Below are positions 1 to 8,115 of a DNA stretch of 64,000 nt, in pieces (position 1 is the first letter of the stretch; every line of letters starts with the position of its first letter). The notes under the pieces were generated by a model. The model worked only from the letters and a program-made list of their open reading frames with translations. It made no database searches and was not told where the DNA came from. Origin of the DNA: Henriciella sp. (lineage in GTDB: Bacteria; Pseudomonadota; Alphaproteobacteria; Caulobacterales; Hyphomonadaceae). The stretch covers positions 434,001 through 498,000 of the forward strand of contig NZ_JAPYPG010000001.1 of assembly GCF_029937755.1 (NCBI RefSeq), given 5' to 3'. The translations under genes and the position numbers were made by a program.

Positions 1-146
1 TTGCTGCAATCGTCCTCGCACGCGCCGCTTACGTGATGGCGCTCTACAAGACGTGGACACTCCATGAGCTGTTCGGCTTCGATGACGGCGGATGGGAAAC
101 CGAGAGCATGAAGCAGAACCGCCGGGACTTCTGGCGGAACTCCTAA
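1..146 (+). CDS. C-terminal end of an unrecognised protein (cut by window edge)
   Basis: An open frame enters from the left edge (codons start at position 3) and stops at TAA 144-146, giving about 47 residues. The end is rich in aromatic and charged residues (for example YKTWTLHELFGF and RRDFWRN), which suggests a genuine coding end. No family can be named from this fragment. Its stop overlaps, tail to tail, the stop of the MFS gene on the other strand through the shared CTAA at 143-146. Confidence 0.5.
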   Translation, partial: AAIVLARAAYVMALYKTWTLHELFGFDDGGWETESMKQNRRDFWRNS

Positions 147-1435
147 GCCTCTTTCACGGCCTGTTCCTCGACATCGTCGAAACGGTCTGCACCGGCGAGC
201 TGCGGGAAGAGACGCGTCCAGGCCAGCGCCGTGACGATTGCCGCACAGCCGCCAAAGACAACCGCGCCGACCGGCCCGATCAGTCGAGCGGCCACGCCAC
301 TTTCAAACTCGCCCAGTTCATTTGATGCCGAGATAAAAATAAAGGACACAGAGGAGACCCGTCCCTTCATTTCGTCCGGTGTCGCCAGCTGGATCAACGA
401 GGCGCGAACATAGACAGAGATCTGGTCCGCCGCCCCTGTCACAGCGAGCGCGAGAAAGGAAAGCCAGAAAGCCGTGGAAAGACCGAAGACGAGCGTCGCT
501 GCGCCGTAGATACCGACTGCCCACATCATCCAGGGGCCCACTTTCGTTGCAAGCGGACGTGTCGCCAGGATGAAGGCGACGATGACCGCCCCCACAGCAA
601 CGGATGCCTGTAGAAGGCCAAGGCCAACCGATCCGACATACAGGATGTCGCGGGCAAAGACAGGCAAGAGCGCCTTTGCGCCGCCGAAGAAGACCACGAC
701 GAGGTCCAGCGAGATGGCCCCCAGCACAATCTTGTTCCGCCGAATGTAGACGAGCCCTTCGAACACCATCGACCAGCCGCGCGCATTGGCGAGCTTTTCA
801 TGCCGAGGGGCTTTCAGGGTGGCAAGCATGGCAACCGCGAATGCCGACAGCATGATGGCCGAAATGTAGACCGCTTCCGCGCCGCCGGCAGCGTAGAGAA
901 GACCGCCAATTGCGGGGCCGACAATGGTCGCCGTCTGGAAACCAAGTGAGTTCCAGGCAATCGCGGTCGGCAGTTCATCGCGCGGTACGAGCTTGGGGAA
1001 AAGGGCATTGGCGGCCGCTGGCGTGAAGGCGTTCGTCATGCCCAGCGTAACCGCGACTCCGAAAATGATCGGCAATGCATAGCTTGCCGGCAGAAAAACC
1101 GAGGCCAGCAAGGCAAAGGATACGAGTATCCTGACGGTGATGGCCACAACCAGGATCAATTTGCGGTTCAACCTGTCGGCGGCCTGCCCTCCGATAAGAG
1201 ACAAGAGCAGGACAGGCACAAACTGCGCGAGGCCCACAAGACCAAGCAGGAAGGCCGACTCCTCGACACTCCATCCAAGACCGCCAGCACCCGCCGAATC
1301 CCGCGCGAGATTGTAGACTTGCCAGCCAATCGCCACAGCTTCCATCTGGCGGGCCGCCGCAATCGATACGCGCATGGACCAGAAATGTAGGTAGGGCCGG
1401 TGCCGGAAGACATGGAGGGAAGGTGCAAGCGCCAT
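143..1435 (-). CDS. MFS exporter, MFS_3/EntS-like
   Basis: This 430-residue polytopic protein has about 12 hydrophobic segments. The N-terminal part (FRHRPYLHFWSMRVSIAAARQ, then QVYNLARDSAG) and the loop GGQAADRLNRKLIL after the second segment fit the MFS_3 group, which holds enterobactin exporter EntS and related drug or siderophore efflux carriers. It would act in the inner membrane as a proton-driven exporter; the substrate cannot be told from the sequence. The gene stands alone and diverges from the small membrane protein/XRE pair, with about 165 bp between the starts. The tandem operator at 1528-1573 lies in that gap and might also affect this gene. Confidence 0.8.
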   Translation of the reverse strand: MALAPSLHVFRHRPYLHFWSMRVSIAAARQMEAVAIGWQVYNLARDSAGAGGLGWSVEESAFLLGLVGLAQFVPVLLLSLIGGQAADRLNRKLILVVAITVRILVSFALLASVFLPASYALPIIFGVAVTLGMTNAFTPAAANALFPKLVPRDELPTAIAWNSLGFQTATIVGPAIGGLLYAAGGAEAVYISAIMLSAFAVAMLATLKAPRHEKLANARGWSMVFEGLVYIRRNKIVLGAISLDLVVVFFGGAKALLPVFARDILYVGSVGLGLLQASVAVGAVIVAFILATRPLATKVGPWMMWAVGIYGAATLVFGLSTAFWLSFLALAVTGAADQISVYVRASLIQLATPDEMKGRVSSVSFIFISASNELGEFESGVAARLIGPVGAVVFGGCAAIVTALAWTRLFPQLAGADRFDDVEEQAVKEA

Positions 1436-1527
1436 GGAGCGCTTCTCCTAGCGCGCTGCGGCCAGCACGCAATGGGAAATTAGACATCGAATCCGTCCGA
1501 CAGTTTCGGACCGGCAAGTCAGACCAA

Positions 1528-1573
1528 TGACAAGGTCACTTGACATGACAAGTTTACTTGTCTAATTGTCAAG
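1528..1573. promoter_or_regulatory. Tandem 18-bp-spaced inverted repeats overlapping a promoter
   Basis: Two adjacent dyads are visible: TGACAAG (1528-1534) N4 CTTGACA (1539-1545), and TGACAAG (1546-1552) N4 CTTGTC (1557-1562). A further half site, TGTCAAG, is at 1567-1573. The copies repeat with an 18-bp period. A good -35 box, TTGACA, lies inside at 1540-1545, and TCTAAT follows at 1561-1566. The site is placed to control the membrane protein/XRE pair starting at 1600. Binding and autorepression by the XRE protein are inferred. Confidence 0.6.
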
Positions 1574-1599
1574 GAAGCACGACATCATAAGGATGAAAA

Positions 1600-2010
1600 A
1601 TGGCTCAACAATTCGGCTTCAATGCAGCGCGCAAACGCTATCACCGCATCTTCTGGCCCGCGATGATCGCCTATGTGGTTATTGTCCTCGGAGGCGCCTG
1701 GATCATCGACAAGCAGGAATCGCCAACCTGGCTCACGGCGACAGTTGCCGTGCTAACTGCCCTGCCGGTCTGCCTGGCGCTTTGGGCGATTGTTCGCTGG
1801 ATGAGCGAGACCGACGAATATACCCGTATCAAGCATCTCAAGGGCTTCGCCCGGGGCGCAGCCATAACCATTTCCGGGGTGTTCGTGATCGGCTTCCTGC
1901 AGCTCTTCGAAGTTATCGAAAATTTCGAGGTGTTCTGGATCGGCCCGGCCTTCTTCCTGTCTTACGGGCTGGCGACATGTGCGCCGGGTTGGTTCGGCAA
2001 GACGGTTTGA
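1600..2010 (+). CDS. Small four-helix membrane protein, partner of an XRE regulator
   Basis: This is a 136-residue protein with four hydrophobic segments (about residues 20-38, 45-65, 84-104 and 112-128). The segment between helices 2 and 3 carries RWMSETDEYTRIKHLKGFA. No catalytic motif is seen. The stop overlaps the start of the next gene, which encodes a small XRE regulator, so the two are probably translationally coupled. Pairs of a small XRE repressor and a small integral membrane protein are common in bacteria, with the membrane protein often of unknown role. The start ATG at 1600 is about 27 bp after the tandem operator. Confidence 0.7.
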   Translation: MAQQFGFNAARKRYHRIFWPAMIAYVVIVLGGAWIIDKQESPTWLTATVAVLTALPVCLALWAIVRWMSETDEYTRIKHLKGFARGAAITISGVFVIGFLQLFEVIENFEVFWIGPAFFLSYGLATCAPGWFGKTV

Positions 2011-2240
2011 TGGGGCGGTTCATGGAGAACATCATCCGCACCCTTCGCGCAGAGTATGGCTGGAGCCAGGCAGCGCTTGCCGAGAAACTCGACGTCTCGC
2101 GCCAGTCGGTGAATGCGATCGAGACAGGAAAGTACGATCCATCCCTGCCGCTCGCTTTCGCGATTGCGCGCCTCTTCGGCAAGTCTATCGAAGACGTCTT
2201 CCAGGATCCGGCCGCCACTGAGGTGAAGGCGGCGGAGTAG
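2010..2240 (+). CDS. Small XRE-family HTH regulator (Cro/CI type)
   Basis: This 76-residue protein is essentially one helix-turn-helix domain. WSQAALAEKLDVSRQSVNAIE is the HTH, followed by the family-typical KYDPSLPLAFAIARLF and the short end SIEDVFQ. It resembles the small YozG-like regulators encoded next to membrane proteins. The ATG at 2010 overlaps the TGA of the upstream gene (TGATG); a second in-frame ATG at 2022 gives MENIIRTL and is an equally possible start. It probably binds the TGACAAG-N4-CTTGTC repeats at 1528-1573 and regulates its own operon (inference). Confidence 0.85.
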   Translation: MGRFMENIIRTLRAEYGWSQAALAEKLDVSRQSVNAIETGKYDPSLPLAFAIARLFGKSIEDVFQDPAATEVKAAE

Positions 2241-2241
2241 C

Positions 2242-3189
2242 TCAGGCCGAGCAGCTGCCGCCGCCGAGCACGCAAAAGCTCGCACACCAGGCATGGTTCA
2301 GCTGGACGGGATCGCGCGTCGCTTCGGCCAGCGTCTCGCCCAGTTCGAATTCCGTGTCATAGGCCAGCAGCGTACAGGCAGTCACCGTCGCCTTGCCGGC
2401 GCCCTTGCGCTTCACGACCATGCGTTGGCTCGCACACATCATGTCGGCCGGGTCGACATTGAGGATGCCCCAGCAGGCGGTGGTGATCTCGGGCGGATCG
2501 TCGCCCTCGATCATTTCCGGGAAAAGGACGAGCTGTCTGGTGTCTGCCGGATCAATGGCGAGGCCAAGCCGCGCAATCATCGCGCCATAGCCCGCGCGGG
2601 CTTCGGCCTCATTCTCGCTCAGCGCCTGGCGCCCGGCGATGGCGACATCGAAGCCATGCTCGGCAAGCCAGCCAAGCCCTTTCATCGCGGTCGCATAGGC
2701 CCCGGTGCCGCGCTCTGCGTCATGGGTCGGCGCGTCATGCGCATCCATGGAGACACGAAGCGTCATGCGGTCGCCGAAGCGGGGCTTGAGATCGAGCAAG
2801 CCCTGCTGGATCCGTGGACGCATCATCGGGCGCATCGCATTGGTGAGCAGCAACAGGCTGTGCCCGCGCGAGAGCACCGCCTCCATGATCTTGAAAATAT
2901 CCGGGCACATGAACGGCTCGCCACCCGTAATGCCGATCTCTTTCGAGCCCTCGCCCAAGGCGTCGATCTCGTCGAGATACGGCTCGACATCGGAGATGCT
3001 CAAATAGACGAGATCGTCATTGGATGGTGAGCTTTTGATATAGCAATTGCGGCACTCGATGTTGCAGAGCGTGCCGGTGTTCAGCCACAGCGTCTTCAGC
3101 CCACGCCAGTCGACGCTGCCGCGCGTCTCGCCCTTGGCGGTGACGAAGGGGTCGCGAAATTTCTGTTCGAACAATGTGGTATGCGCCAT
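2242..3189 (-). CDS. Radical SAM protein with extra C-terminal cysteines
   Basis: This is a 315-residue enzyme. The radical SAM cluster motif is C42-x3-C46-x2-C49 (CNIECRNC), followed by the SAM-binding GGEP at 89-92. The C-terminal third has further cysteines (in CWGIL, MMCAS, VTACT, then C302, C306 and C313 close to the end), as in proteins that bind an auxiliary Fe-S cluster. The architecture recalls SPASM/Twitch-type enzymes, but the reaction and substrate cannot be named. It ends 2 bp from the XRE gene, tail to tail. No peptide precursor or partner enzyme is obvious next to it. Confidence 0.8.
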   Translation of the reverse strand: MAHTTLFEQKFRDPFVTAKGETRGSVDWRGLKTLWLNTGTLCNIECRNCYIKSSPSNDDLVYLSISDVEPYLDEIDALGEGSKEIGITGGEPFMCPDIFKIMEAVLSRGHSLLLLTNAMRPMMRPRIQQGLLDLKPRFGDRMTLRVSMDAHDAPTHDAERGTGAYATAMKGLGWLAEHGFDVAIAGRQALSENEAEARAGYGAMIARLGLAIDPADTRQLVLFPEMIEGDDPPEITTACWGILNVDPADMMCASQRMVVKRKGAGKATVTACTLLAYDTEFELGETLAEATRDPVQLNHAWCASFCVLGGGSCSA

Positions 3190-3305
3190 GACCCGCGAGA
3201 CTAGGTCCGCGTCCGGTCATGACAAGCCACTGCCTTCATGCGGTGACGCAGATGTGATTCCGCTTGACCGCAGGCGCGCCCGGCGCGATGGAATTCAGGA
3301 CCGGT

Positions 3306-3379
3306 GCGGGTGTAGCTCAATGGTAGAGCAGAAGCTTCCCAAGCTTAAGACGAGGGTTCGATTCCCTTCACCCGCTCCA
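3306..3379 (+). tRNA. tRNA-Gly(CCC)
   Basis: A full cloverleaf folds: acceptor GCGGGTG/CACCCGC, D stem GCTC/GAGC, anticodon loop TTCCCAA with anticodon CCC, T stem GAGGG/CCCTT around TTCGATT, and an encoded CCA. The anticodon stem has a G-A mismatch at its top pair (27-43), as does the second tRNA-Gly of this window. It reads GGG codons. Confidence 0.95.
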
Positions 3380-3492
3380 GCACTCCAGTTCCGGCAAGAA
3401 GTTTGCTTGCAAGATGATCAAACCGCCATTGCTGGCAATTGATTGTCCCTATCTGACCACGGGAGTGCGTCATCGAACTGATAGAAATCAGG

Positions 3493-4704
3493 TTGCAGGA
3501 AGAAAACGGTGTCTACTGTGAGACAGGAGACTACCAGCTTTCCAATGGCCGAAAACATAGCGTCCGCTTTGCCATGCCGGCCGACTGCTCCCGCCCGCCT
3601 TATCAGGACCATTTCGCTTTGTTCGGCGCAGTTGCCGCTTTCGTGCTTGACGAAGATTACCACCAGACCGCGCCAGCCGATGCCGAGCTGATCGACCGGC
3701 TGCAGGAAGTCTTCGCTATCTGGCGCAGCTGGTATCCATACAAGCGCATACCCAAGCTCGATCTGCCGCGGCGCAATCGACAGGATGAAGCGCAACTTTC
3801 AGCCACCAAGGGGCGAAAGGCTTGCCTGTTTACTGGTGGCGTAGACTCGCTCTTTACGCTCCTGCAGCGACGCGATTGCATAGATTCCATCCTGAGCGTC
3901 ATCCACGAAGACAATCCCCCGAGACCTTTCGCGGAAGACCGGAACGCGCTCGTCTCAGTTGATGCGTTCGCTGCGCGAATGGATCTTTCCCACTTCACCG
4001 TGCGGACAAACATGATGACGGCAATCCCGGAATATCACGACGCCTGGGCGCACCTGTCCCATGGCGCGGCCTATGCGGCGACGGCGCATTTCCTCTCAGG
4101 AGAACTGGACCACGCCACCATTTCCTCTTCCCTGACATGGTCGCAACTGATGCCTTGGGGATCCCATCCAGATACCGACTGGAGGTTCGGCACGAGCCTG
4201 CTCTCCATTGACCATTTCGGCACAGATACGAGCCGTATCGACAAGACCGCAGCGATTGCGAAAGTTCCGGAATTTCTCGAAGTGCTGAACGTCTGCAGCC
4301 GTGGACGCTACGCGCTTGGCGAGCATATCAATTGCTCCCACTGCCAGAAATGCCTGCGCACCATGCTCGCCCTGGATCTCGCAGGGGTCGACAGGAAAAA
4401 AGCAACCGCTTTCAACTGGTCCGGCTATTCACCGGCAAACGTATCGAAAATCTACCTCCGCACTGAAAACGAATACATGCTGTTTGAGGAGATCCGGGAT
4501 CGGGCCGTCTCACTTGGCCGCACGGATATTGTCGAACCGGTGACCCGGCTGATCCGGCGTTCGCGCAAGTTCGTGAAACTCACCCAGGCTGAAATGGCCG
4601 TGCGCAAACGCTTGCCGTCTGTCGCACGCAGACGGGCCAGCGCGCTCGCCCTCCGCAATGGTGTCTACAAACTGCTCGGACTGCGCACCCGATTGAACAC
4701 CTGA
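3493..4704 (+). CDS. QueC-like PP-loop ATP pyrophosphatase family protein
   Basis: This protein has 403 residues. FTGGVDS at 113-119 is the SGGxDS PP-loop of N-type ATP pyrophosphatases, which adenylate a carbonyl or thiolate group. A zinc-ribbon-like set, C268, C281, C284 and C287 (NCSHCQKC), matches the C-x(n)-C-x2-C-x2-C site of QueC (7-cyano-7-deazaguanine synthase). The protein is much longer than QueC (about 230 residues), with a 110-residue N-terminal extension and a basic C-terminal tail, and no other queuosine genes are near, so a different substrate is likely. The start is uncertain: the frame has no ATG or GTG here, and TTG 3493 is used, with CTG 3478 possible. The end overlaps the VanZ-like gene on the other strand by 40 bp. 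Confidence 0.7.
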   Translation: MQEENGVYCETGDYQLSNGRKHSVRFAMPADCSRPPYQDHFALFGAVAAFVLDEDYHQTAPADAELIDRLQEVFAIWRSWYPYKRIPKLDLPRRNRQDEAQLSATKGRKACLFTGGVDSLFTLLQRRDCIDSILSVIHEDNPPRPFAEDRNALVSVDAFAARMDLSHFTVRTNMMTAIPEYHDAWAHLSHGAAYAATAHFLSGELDHATISSSLTWSQLMPWGSHPDTDWRFGTSLLSIDHFGTDTSRIDKTAAIAKVPEFLEVLNVCSRGRYALGEHINCSHCQKCLRTMLALDLAGVDRKKATAFNWSGYSPANVSKIYLRTENEYMLFEEIRDRAVSLGRTDIVEPVTRLIRRSRKFVKLTQAEMAVRKRLPSVARRRASALALRNGVYKLLGLRTRLNT

Positions 4705-5225
4705 GCGGCTTCATCCGGCTTGGCAGCCTGCAATTCCATGATCTGGTCGTGAAGCTTGTATCGCCCAACATTCAGCATCCAGTTGGTCGAAAAAGCCAGG
4801 AGCACGATGCCAGCAAAGGCTGCGGCCAGTTTCCACCCCCGGGTCCACGACGCGGCAAATCCGGCAAATATCCCCACTGTAGAGGCGAGGGCATCGCTTT
4901 CACTTGCGATCCGTGAACGCAGGAACACTCCCTGGAGAATCTCGAGCGCGATGGCTGCAGCGAACAGCAGCAGCACGCAGACCACTGGTCGGGACAGAAA
5001 GGTTCCTGACCGACGGAATGCAAGCGCCAGGAGCGAGAAGGCAAGCACATGTTCGGTCTTGTCGCCCAGAGGGTGGCCGAGGCCTGGTATCAGGCCAAGG
5101 CCGAGTATACCGGCGGCAAGCGCAGCAAGGGCGGCGAGCTTCCTGTAGGCAGGAATTCTGGTGAGGCGAGCAGCAACGCTCTTTGTATCGGATGCTTCGG
5201 GTCTGGACATGCAGGTGTCAATCAC
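4665..5225 (-). CDS. VanZ-like membrane protein
   Basis: This is a 186-residue protein with about four membrane segments. The motif around GDKTEHVLAFSLLALAFRR, then a helix with ALEILQGVFLRSRIASESDALASTVG, fits VanZ-like proteins: the D-K-x-x-H after helix 1 and the E-x-x-Q in the third segment are typical. VanZ lowers teicoplanin binding in enterococci, but most alphaproteobacterial members have unknown roles and often sit near polysaccharide genes. The start is GTG 5225, or ATG 5210 (MSRPEASD), which is equally plausible. The 3' end runs 40 bp into the PP-loop gene on the opposite strand. Confidence 0.75.
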   Translation of the reverse strand: MIDTCMSRPEASDTKSVAARLTRIPAYRKLAALAALAAGILGLGLIPGLGHPLGDKTEHVLAFSLLALAFRRSGTFLSRPVVCVLLLFAAAIALEILQGVFLRSRIASESDALASTVGIFAGFAASWTRGWKLAAAFAGIVLLAFSTNWMLNVGRYKLHDQIMELQAAKPDEAAQVFNRVRSPSSL

Positions 5226-5291
5226 TGGGAGAGGTTTGCCTGCCTGGCAAGCCCGTTTGACACCCTCCTTCTCCGAGCTGAAAGCCGCAGC

Positions 5292-6062
5292 CTAGTCCTT
5301 AGGCAGCCAGCTCAGGTCCAGCTGTTCATAACGGTCAATGTAGCCGGAATGGGCCGAGAGTTTTTCATTGTCGATAATCTGTATGAAAGAGCCATGCCGC
5401 TTCAGGGCACCATCTTGCTCCAGGCGCGAAAAGGTGCGGCTGACATGGACGCTTGTCATGCCAACAACATCGCCAATGTCTGACTGAGTGAGCGGGCAAT
5501 GAAAGCGATCGTGCAGCAAGCCGTTCATCAGCTTCAGACGGCCGAATGTCTGCTGCGCAAACAGCGCGAGTTTGGCAACCGCACTGTTGCGGCGGAAAAC
5601 AGAGGCGCGGTCTTCCTGCTCGGCGCTCTCTAGCATTGCAATCGAGAGAAGCATGGCCGACAGGCGCGGTGAACGCTCAAACAAGGTAATCAGGCTTTGG
5701 CGCGGGAACGGGCAGACAAGCGCCTCGGAGCGTGCGATCGCGCGATAGGGAGTCGTTGCGTAGGGAATCTGCGAGGCCCCGACAATATCGCCCGGATGGT
5801 GCACCCTCACAATCGAGCGTTGCCCGCGTGTGCTGTACGATTCCGAGACAAGCCAGCCTTTCTTCAGAACGAAAAGGTCGCCTGTCGGCGAGCCCGACGC
5901 GAACAGCTCGTCGCCGGAGGCCAGCTCGTATCGCTCCTCTTCAAGCGCGGCTAACAGGGCGGCTTGAGTTTGGTTGATGGGTGCAAGGGCTCGGAGCTTT
6001 TCAGCCAGACAGCTCTCAATGTCCTCACACGGTTCAATTGTTTCAGGTCCTGATTCGCTCAT
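5292..6062 (-). CDS. Crp/Fnr-family transcriptional regulator
   Basis: This 256-residue protein has a cyclic-nucleotide-binding-like beta roll at about 30-150 (ELFASGSPTGDLFVLKKGWL, HHPGDIVGASQIP) and a Crp-type winged helix at about 170-240 (PLTQSDIGDVVGMTSVHVSRT). The N-terminal part has only C12 and C18, so the four-cysteine Fe-S site of true FNR is absent. The canonical cAMP-binding R-S pair of CRP is not evident either, so the signal is unknown. It lies downstream of ectD but is separated from it by a strong terminator, which argues for its own promoter in 6063-6176. Confidence 0.85.
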   Translation of the reverse strand: MSESGPETIEPCEDIESCLAEKLRALAPINQTQAALLAALEEERYELASGDELFASGSPTGDLFVLKKGWLVSESYSTRGQRSIVRVHHPGDIVGASQIPYATTPYRAIARSEALVCPFPRQSLITLFERSPRLSAMLLSIAMLESAEQEDRASVFRRNSAVAKLALFAQQTFGRLKLMNGLLHDRFHCPLTQSDIGDVVGMTSVHVSRTFSRLEQDGALKRHGSFIQIIDNEKLSAHSGYIDRYEQLDLSWLPKD

Positions 6063-6176
6063 CTTTCCGGTGTGGTGTGCTAAAATTCCACGAATTCAAA
6101 GCATTGGCCCTCACGCCAAGCTACGGCGAAAAGACGATTAACTCATCTTGAAGTTCCGATTTTTTACCGCAGACCC

Positions 6177-6217
6177 AAAAAAAAGCCGGTGCGGATGAAT
6201 CCACCCGGCACCGGCTT
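6177..6217 (-). terminator. Rho-independent terminator after ectD
   Basis: The inverted repeat AAGCCGGTGC (6183-6192) / GCACCGGCTT (6208-6217) has a 15-nt loop. Read on the minus strand it is followed by a run of eight T (the A run at 6177-6184). It begins 27 bp after the ectD stop. Confidence 0.9.
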
Positions 6218-6243
6218 CTGCGAAACAAGCAGGTCTGACCAGA

Positions 6244-7185
6244 TCAGGCCGCCACGCGAGTCTGCGGGGATATCCGCCTCAAAGGCGCTTCCACTCTGCG
6301 GTGGGCAATGTGCTCCGGCCGGGGCTTGGCCGCGCCATAGGGCGCTTTCAGCCTGTTGGACCAGGCATTGAAGACAAAGAATGCGTTCATCCGCTCAAAT
6401 GGCGTGATATTGCCATTGGAAGCATGCAGCGTGTTGCAGTCGAAAACGACAACCGAACCGGCTTTCGGCGCCGGGGCCACAATGCCGCCCTTATCGACCA
6501 TGGACTCGATCGAGCTCTTGTCCGGAATGCCGGTCTCCTGACGCTTGAGCGAGGCCTTGTAATTATCCTCCGGCGTTTCACCGACACAGGAAATGAACTG
6601 TTTGTGGCTCCCCGGCACGAACATGACGGGGCCGGCCTGCGGATGGTTGTCGGTCAGCATCACAGACATCGACAATGCCCGCATGCGCGGCATCCCATCC
6701 TCGGCGTGCCAGGTCTCGAAGTCGGAGTGCCAGTAGAACTCCTTGCCCTTGAAGGCAGGCTTATAGTTCAGGCGCGACTGGTGGATGTAAATCTCATCAT
6801 CAAGGATGAAGCGTGCCAGATCCGCCAGGCGTGGATCGCGCGAGACAAGATCGAAGTCGTCACTTTGGCGGTGTGGCGAAAAGACAGAGCGTACAGCACC
6901 GCTGTTCGGCTCCGCCACGACGGTCTCTTCGGCCAGACTTTGCGGATAATCACGCATTTCATTCGCCGTGAACCGCATGCGCTCGATCTCGTCGTCGGAG
7001 AATACATCATCCAGGACGATGAACCCGTCACGGTCGAAGGCTTTGATCATGTCACCTGCCACGGGAGCGTTTTCCCATGTCTTTGAATGGATCACGGGAT
7101 CTTGTCGCGCAATAAGTTGAGGCTTGGTGCCCAGTCGGGTGTGATAGAGATCCTCTCGTGTTTGCTGCATCTTCTGTTGCATCAC
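6244..7185 (-). CDS. ectD: Ectoine hydroxylase (Fe(II)/2-oxoglutarate dioxygenase)
   Basis: EctD converts ectoine to 5-hydroxyectoine in the cytoplasm, a compatible solute for salt and heat stress. The 313-residue protein carries the family signature FYWHSDFETWHAEDG at 150-164. The iron ligands are H153, D155 and H254 (TLHASNGN), in the same register as in characterised EctD proteins of about 300 residues. The gene is monocistronic with its own terminator, and no ectABC biosynthesis genes are in the window, so ectoine must be made from another locus or imported. The start could be ATG 7185 or ATG 7170 (MQQTRED). Confidence 0.92.
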   Translation of the reverse strand: MMQQKMQQTREDLYHTRLGTKPQLIARQDPVIHSKTWENAPVAGDMIKAFDRDGFIVLDDVFSDDEIERMRFTANEMRDYPQSLAEETVVAEPNSGAVRSVFSPHRQSDDFDLVSRDPRLADLARFILDDEIYIHQSRLNYKPAFKGKEFYWHSDFETWHAEDGMPRMRALSMSVMLTDNHPQAGPVMFVPGSHKQFISCVGETPEDNYKASLKRQETGIPDKSSIESMVDKGGIVAPAPKAGSVVVFDCNTLHASNGNITPFERMNAFFVFNAWSNRLKAPYGAAKPRPEHIAHRRVEAPLRRISPQTRVAA

Positions 7186-7572
7186 TAAAAGCGTTCCTCG
7201 TTTTCTCTTGGCCGGACGTTCTGCCCGGTAACGGTTTCAACTCGGGAGGGGCCTCGGGGGTCTGCCCATCGCGGCCCACTTACGCAGCAACGCACCCGTG
7301 AGTTGCATCCGCCCCTCGAAACCACACGCACTCATGATCATGATTAAGATACCGGCCACAGAACGGGTCTCACTTATAAACCTGAATCAAGATTCGCGTT
7401 ACAACAGCAGGTGAAGCAGGCACGCCCGACCTATCTGAGAGGCCATTCGAAAAAGGAAAATACTCGCAAGCCCTTCATCCCCGTCTGGAAAATCCAAACA
7501 ACAGCTACATGGATTTTTTACTCATTTAGACTAGCCAGAAAAGCTAGATTTAACGGACCCCAGGTAGAATAC
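7186..7572. other. Intergenic region between ectD and the GAF gene
   Basis: About 390 bases lie between two divergent genes. The half near the GAF gene (about 7430-7560) is more AT-rich and probably holds its promoter, and includes the small dyad CTAGC/GCTAG near 7532-7550. A short palindrome ATGATCATGAT lies near 7335. A frame open upstream of 7573 does not look coding. No RNA gene or repeat was recognised. Confidence 0.5.
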
Positions 7573-8115
7573 GTGGCCCAATACATCGACGACGAGCGGG
7601 AAGCGGCACGCCTGCATTGCCTCCGCCGGATGCGCATTCTCGATACAGCTGCCGAGAAGTCCTTTGACTCCATTACCGATTCCGTCTCCCGTCATTTCAA
7701 TGTGCCGATCGCCCTGATTTCTCTGGTCGATGAAAAGCGGCAGTGGTTCAAATCCCGTGTCGGGCTCGATGTCTGCGAGACCGAACGCGAACACTCCTTT
7801 TGCGCGCACGCGATTGAGCTTCCCGATGTGATGATCGTGGAGGATGCGAGACTGGACCCACGCTTCGCCGACAATCCGCTGGTTACAGGGGCACCCCATA
7901 TCCGCTTCTATGCGGGCGCCGTCATCAAGGTGCCGCCCTATGACATTCCAATCGGCACGCTTTGCATCATCGACAACAAGCCGCGCACCATGTCGCACAA
8001 GGAACAGCTTGAGCTACTGAGAATGTGCCGGCTGGTGACGCGTCAGTTCGACATCGTCACGCGGCAGAACATGGATACCGTCTCAGAAGGGCGTGCCATG
8101 GGAGGAAGCGCTTGA
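7573..8115 (+). CDS. GAF domain sensor protein
   Basis: This protein has about 180 residues. After a short helix (EREAARLHCLRRMRILDTA) the whole protein is one GAF domain: FDSITDSVSRHFNVPIALIS, then DEKRQWFKSRVGL, REHSFCAHAIE, and GTLCIIDNKPR. Such stand-alone GAF domains bind small ligands or haem and often regulate cyclic-di-GMP enzymes. GTG 7573 is chosen as start because AGG lies 9 bases upstream and the sequence before it looks non-coding. The stop overlaps the TTG start of the next gene, a PAS-GGDEF-EAL protein, so the two are probably coupled and may form a sensor/effector pair (inference). Confidence 0.8.
   Translation: MAQYIDDEREAARLHCLRRMRILDTAAEKSFDSITDSVSRHFNVPIALISLVDEKRQWFKSRVGLDVCETEREHSFCAHAIELPDVMIVEDARLDPRFADNPLVTGAPHIRFYAGAVIKVPPYDIPIGTLCIIDNKPRTMSHKEQLELLRMCRLVTRQFDIVTRQNMDTVSEGRAMGGSA

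Noticed and set aside
1566-2009. Extended start for the XRE regulator covering the membrane protein gene
   Set aside because: This in-frame extension is read through the membrane protein gene in another frame; the HTH protein has its own ATG overlapping the upstream stop.
2293-3030. Long open frame on the plus strand opposite the radical SAM gene
   Set aside because: It lies wholly antisense to a gene with clear motifs (CNIECRNC, GGEP), has no family similarity and no ribosome binding site; it reflects high GC codon use.
7411-7572. Longer GTG start (7411) for the GAF protein
   Set aside because: The added 54 residues have no domain character, the DNA is AT-rich like a promoter, and GTG 7573 has a suitably placed AGG.
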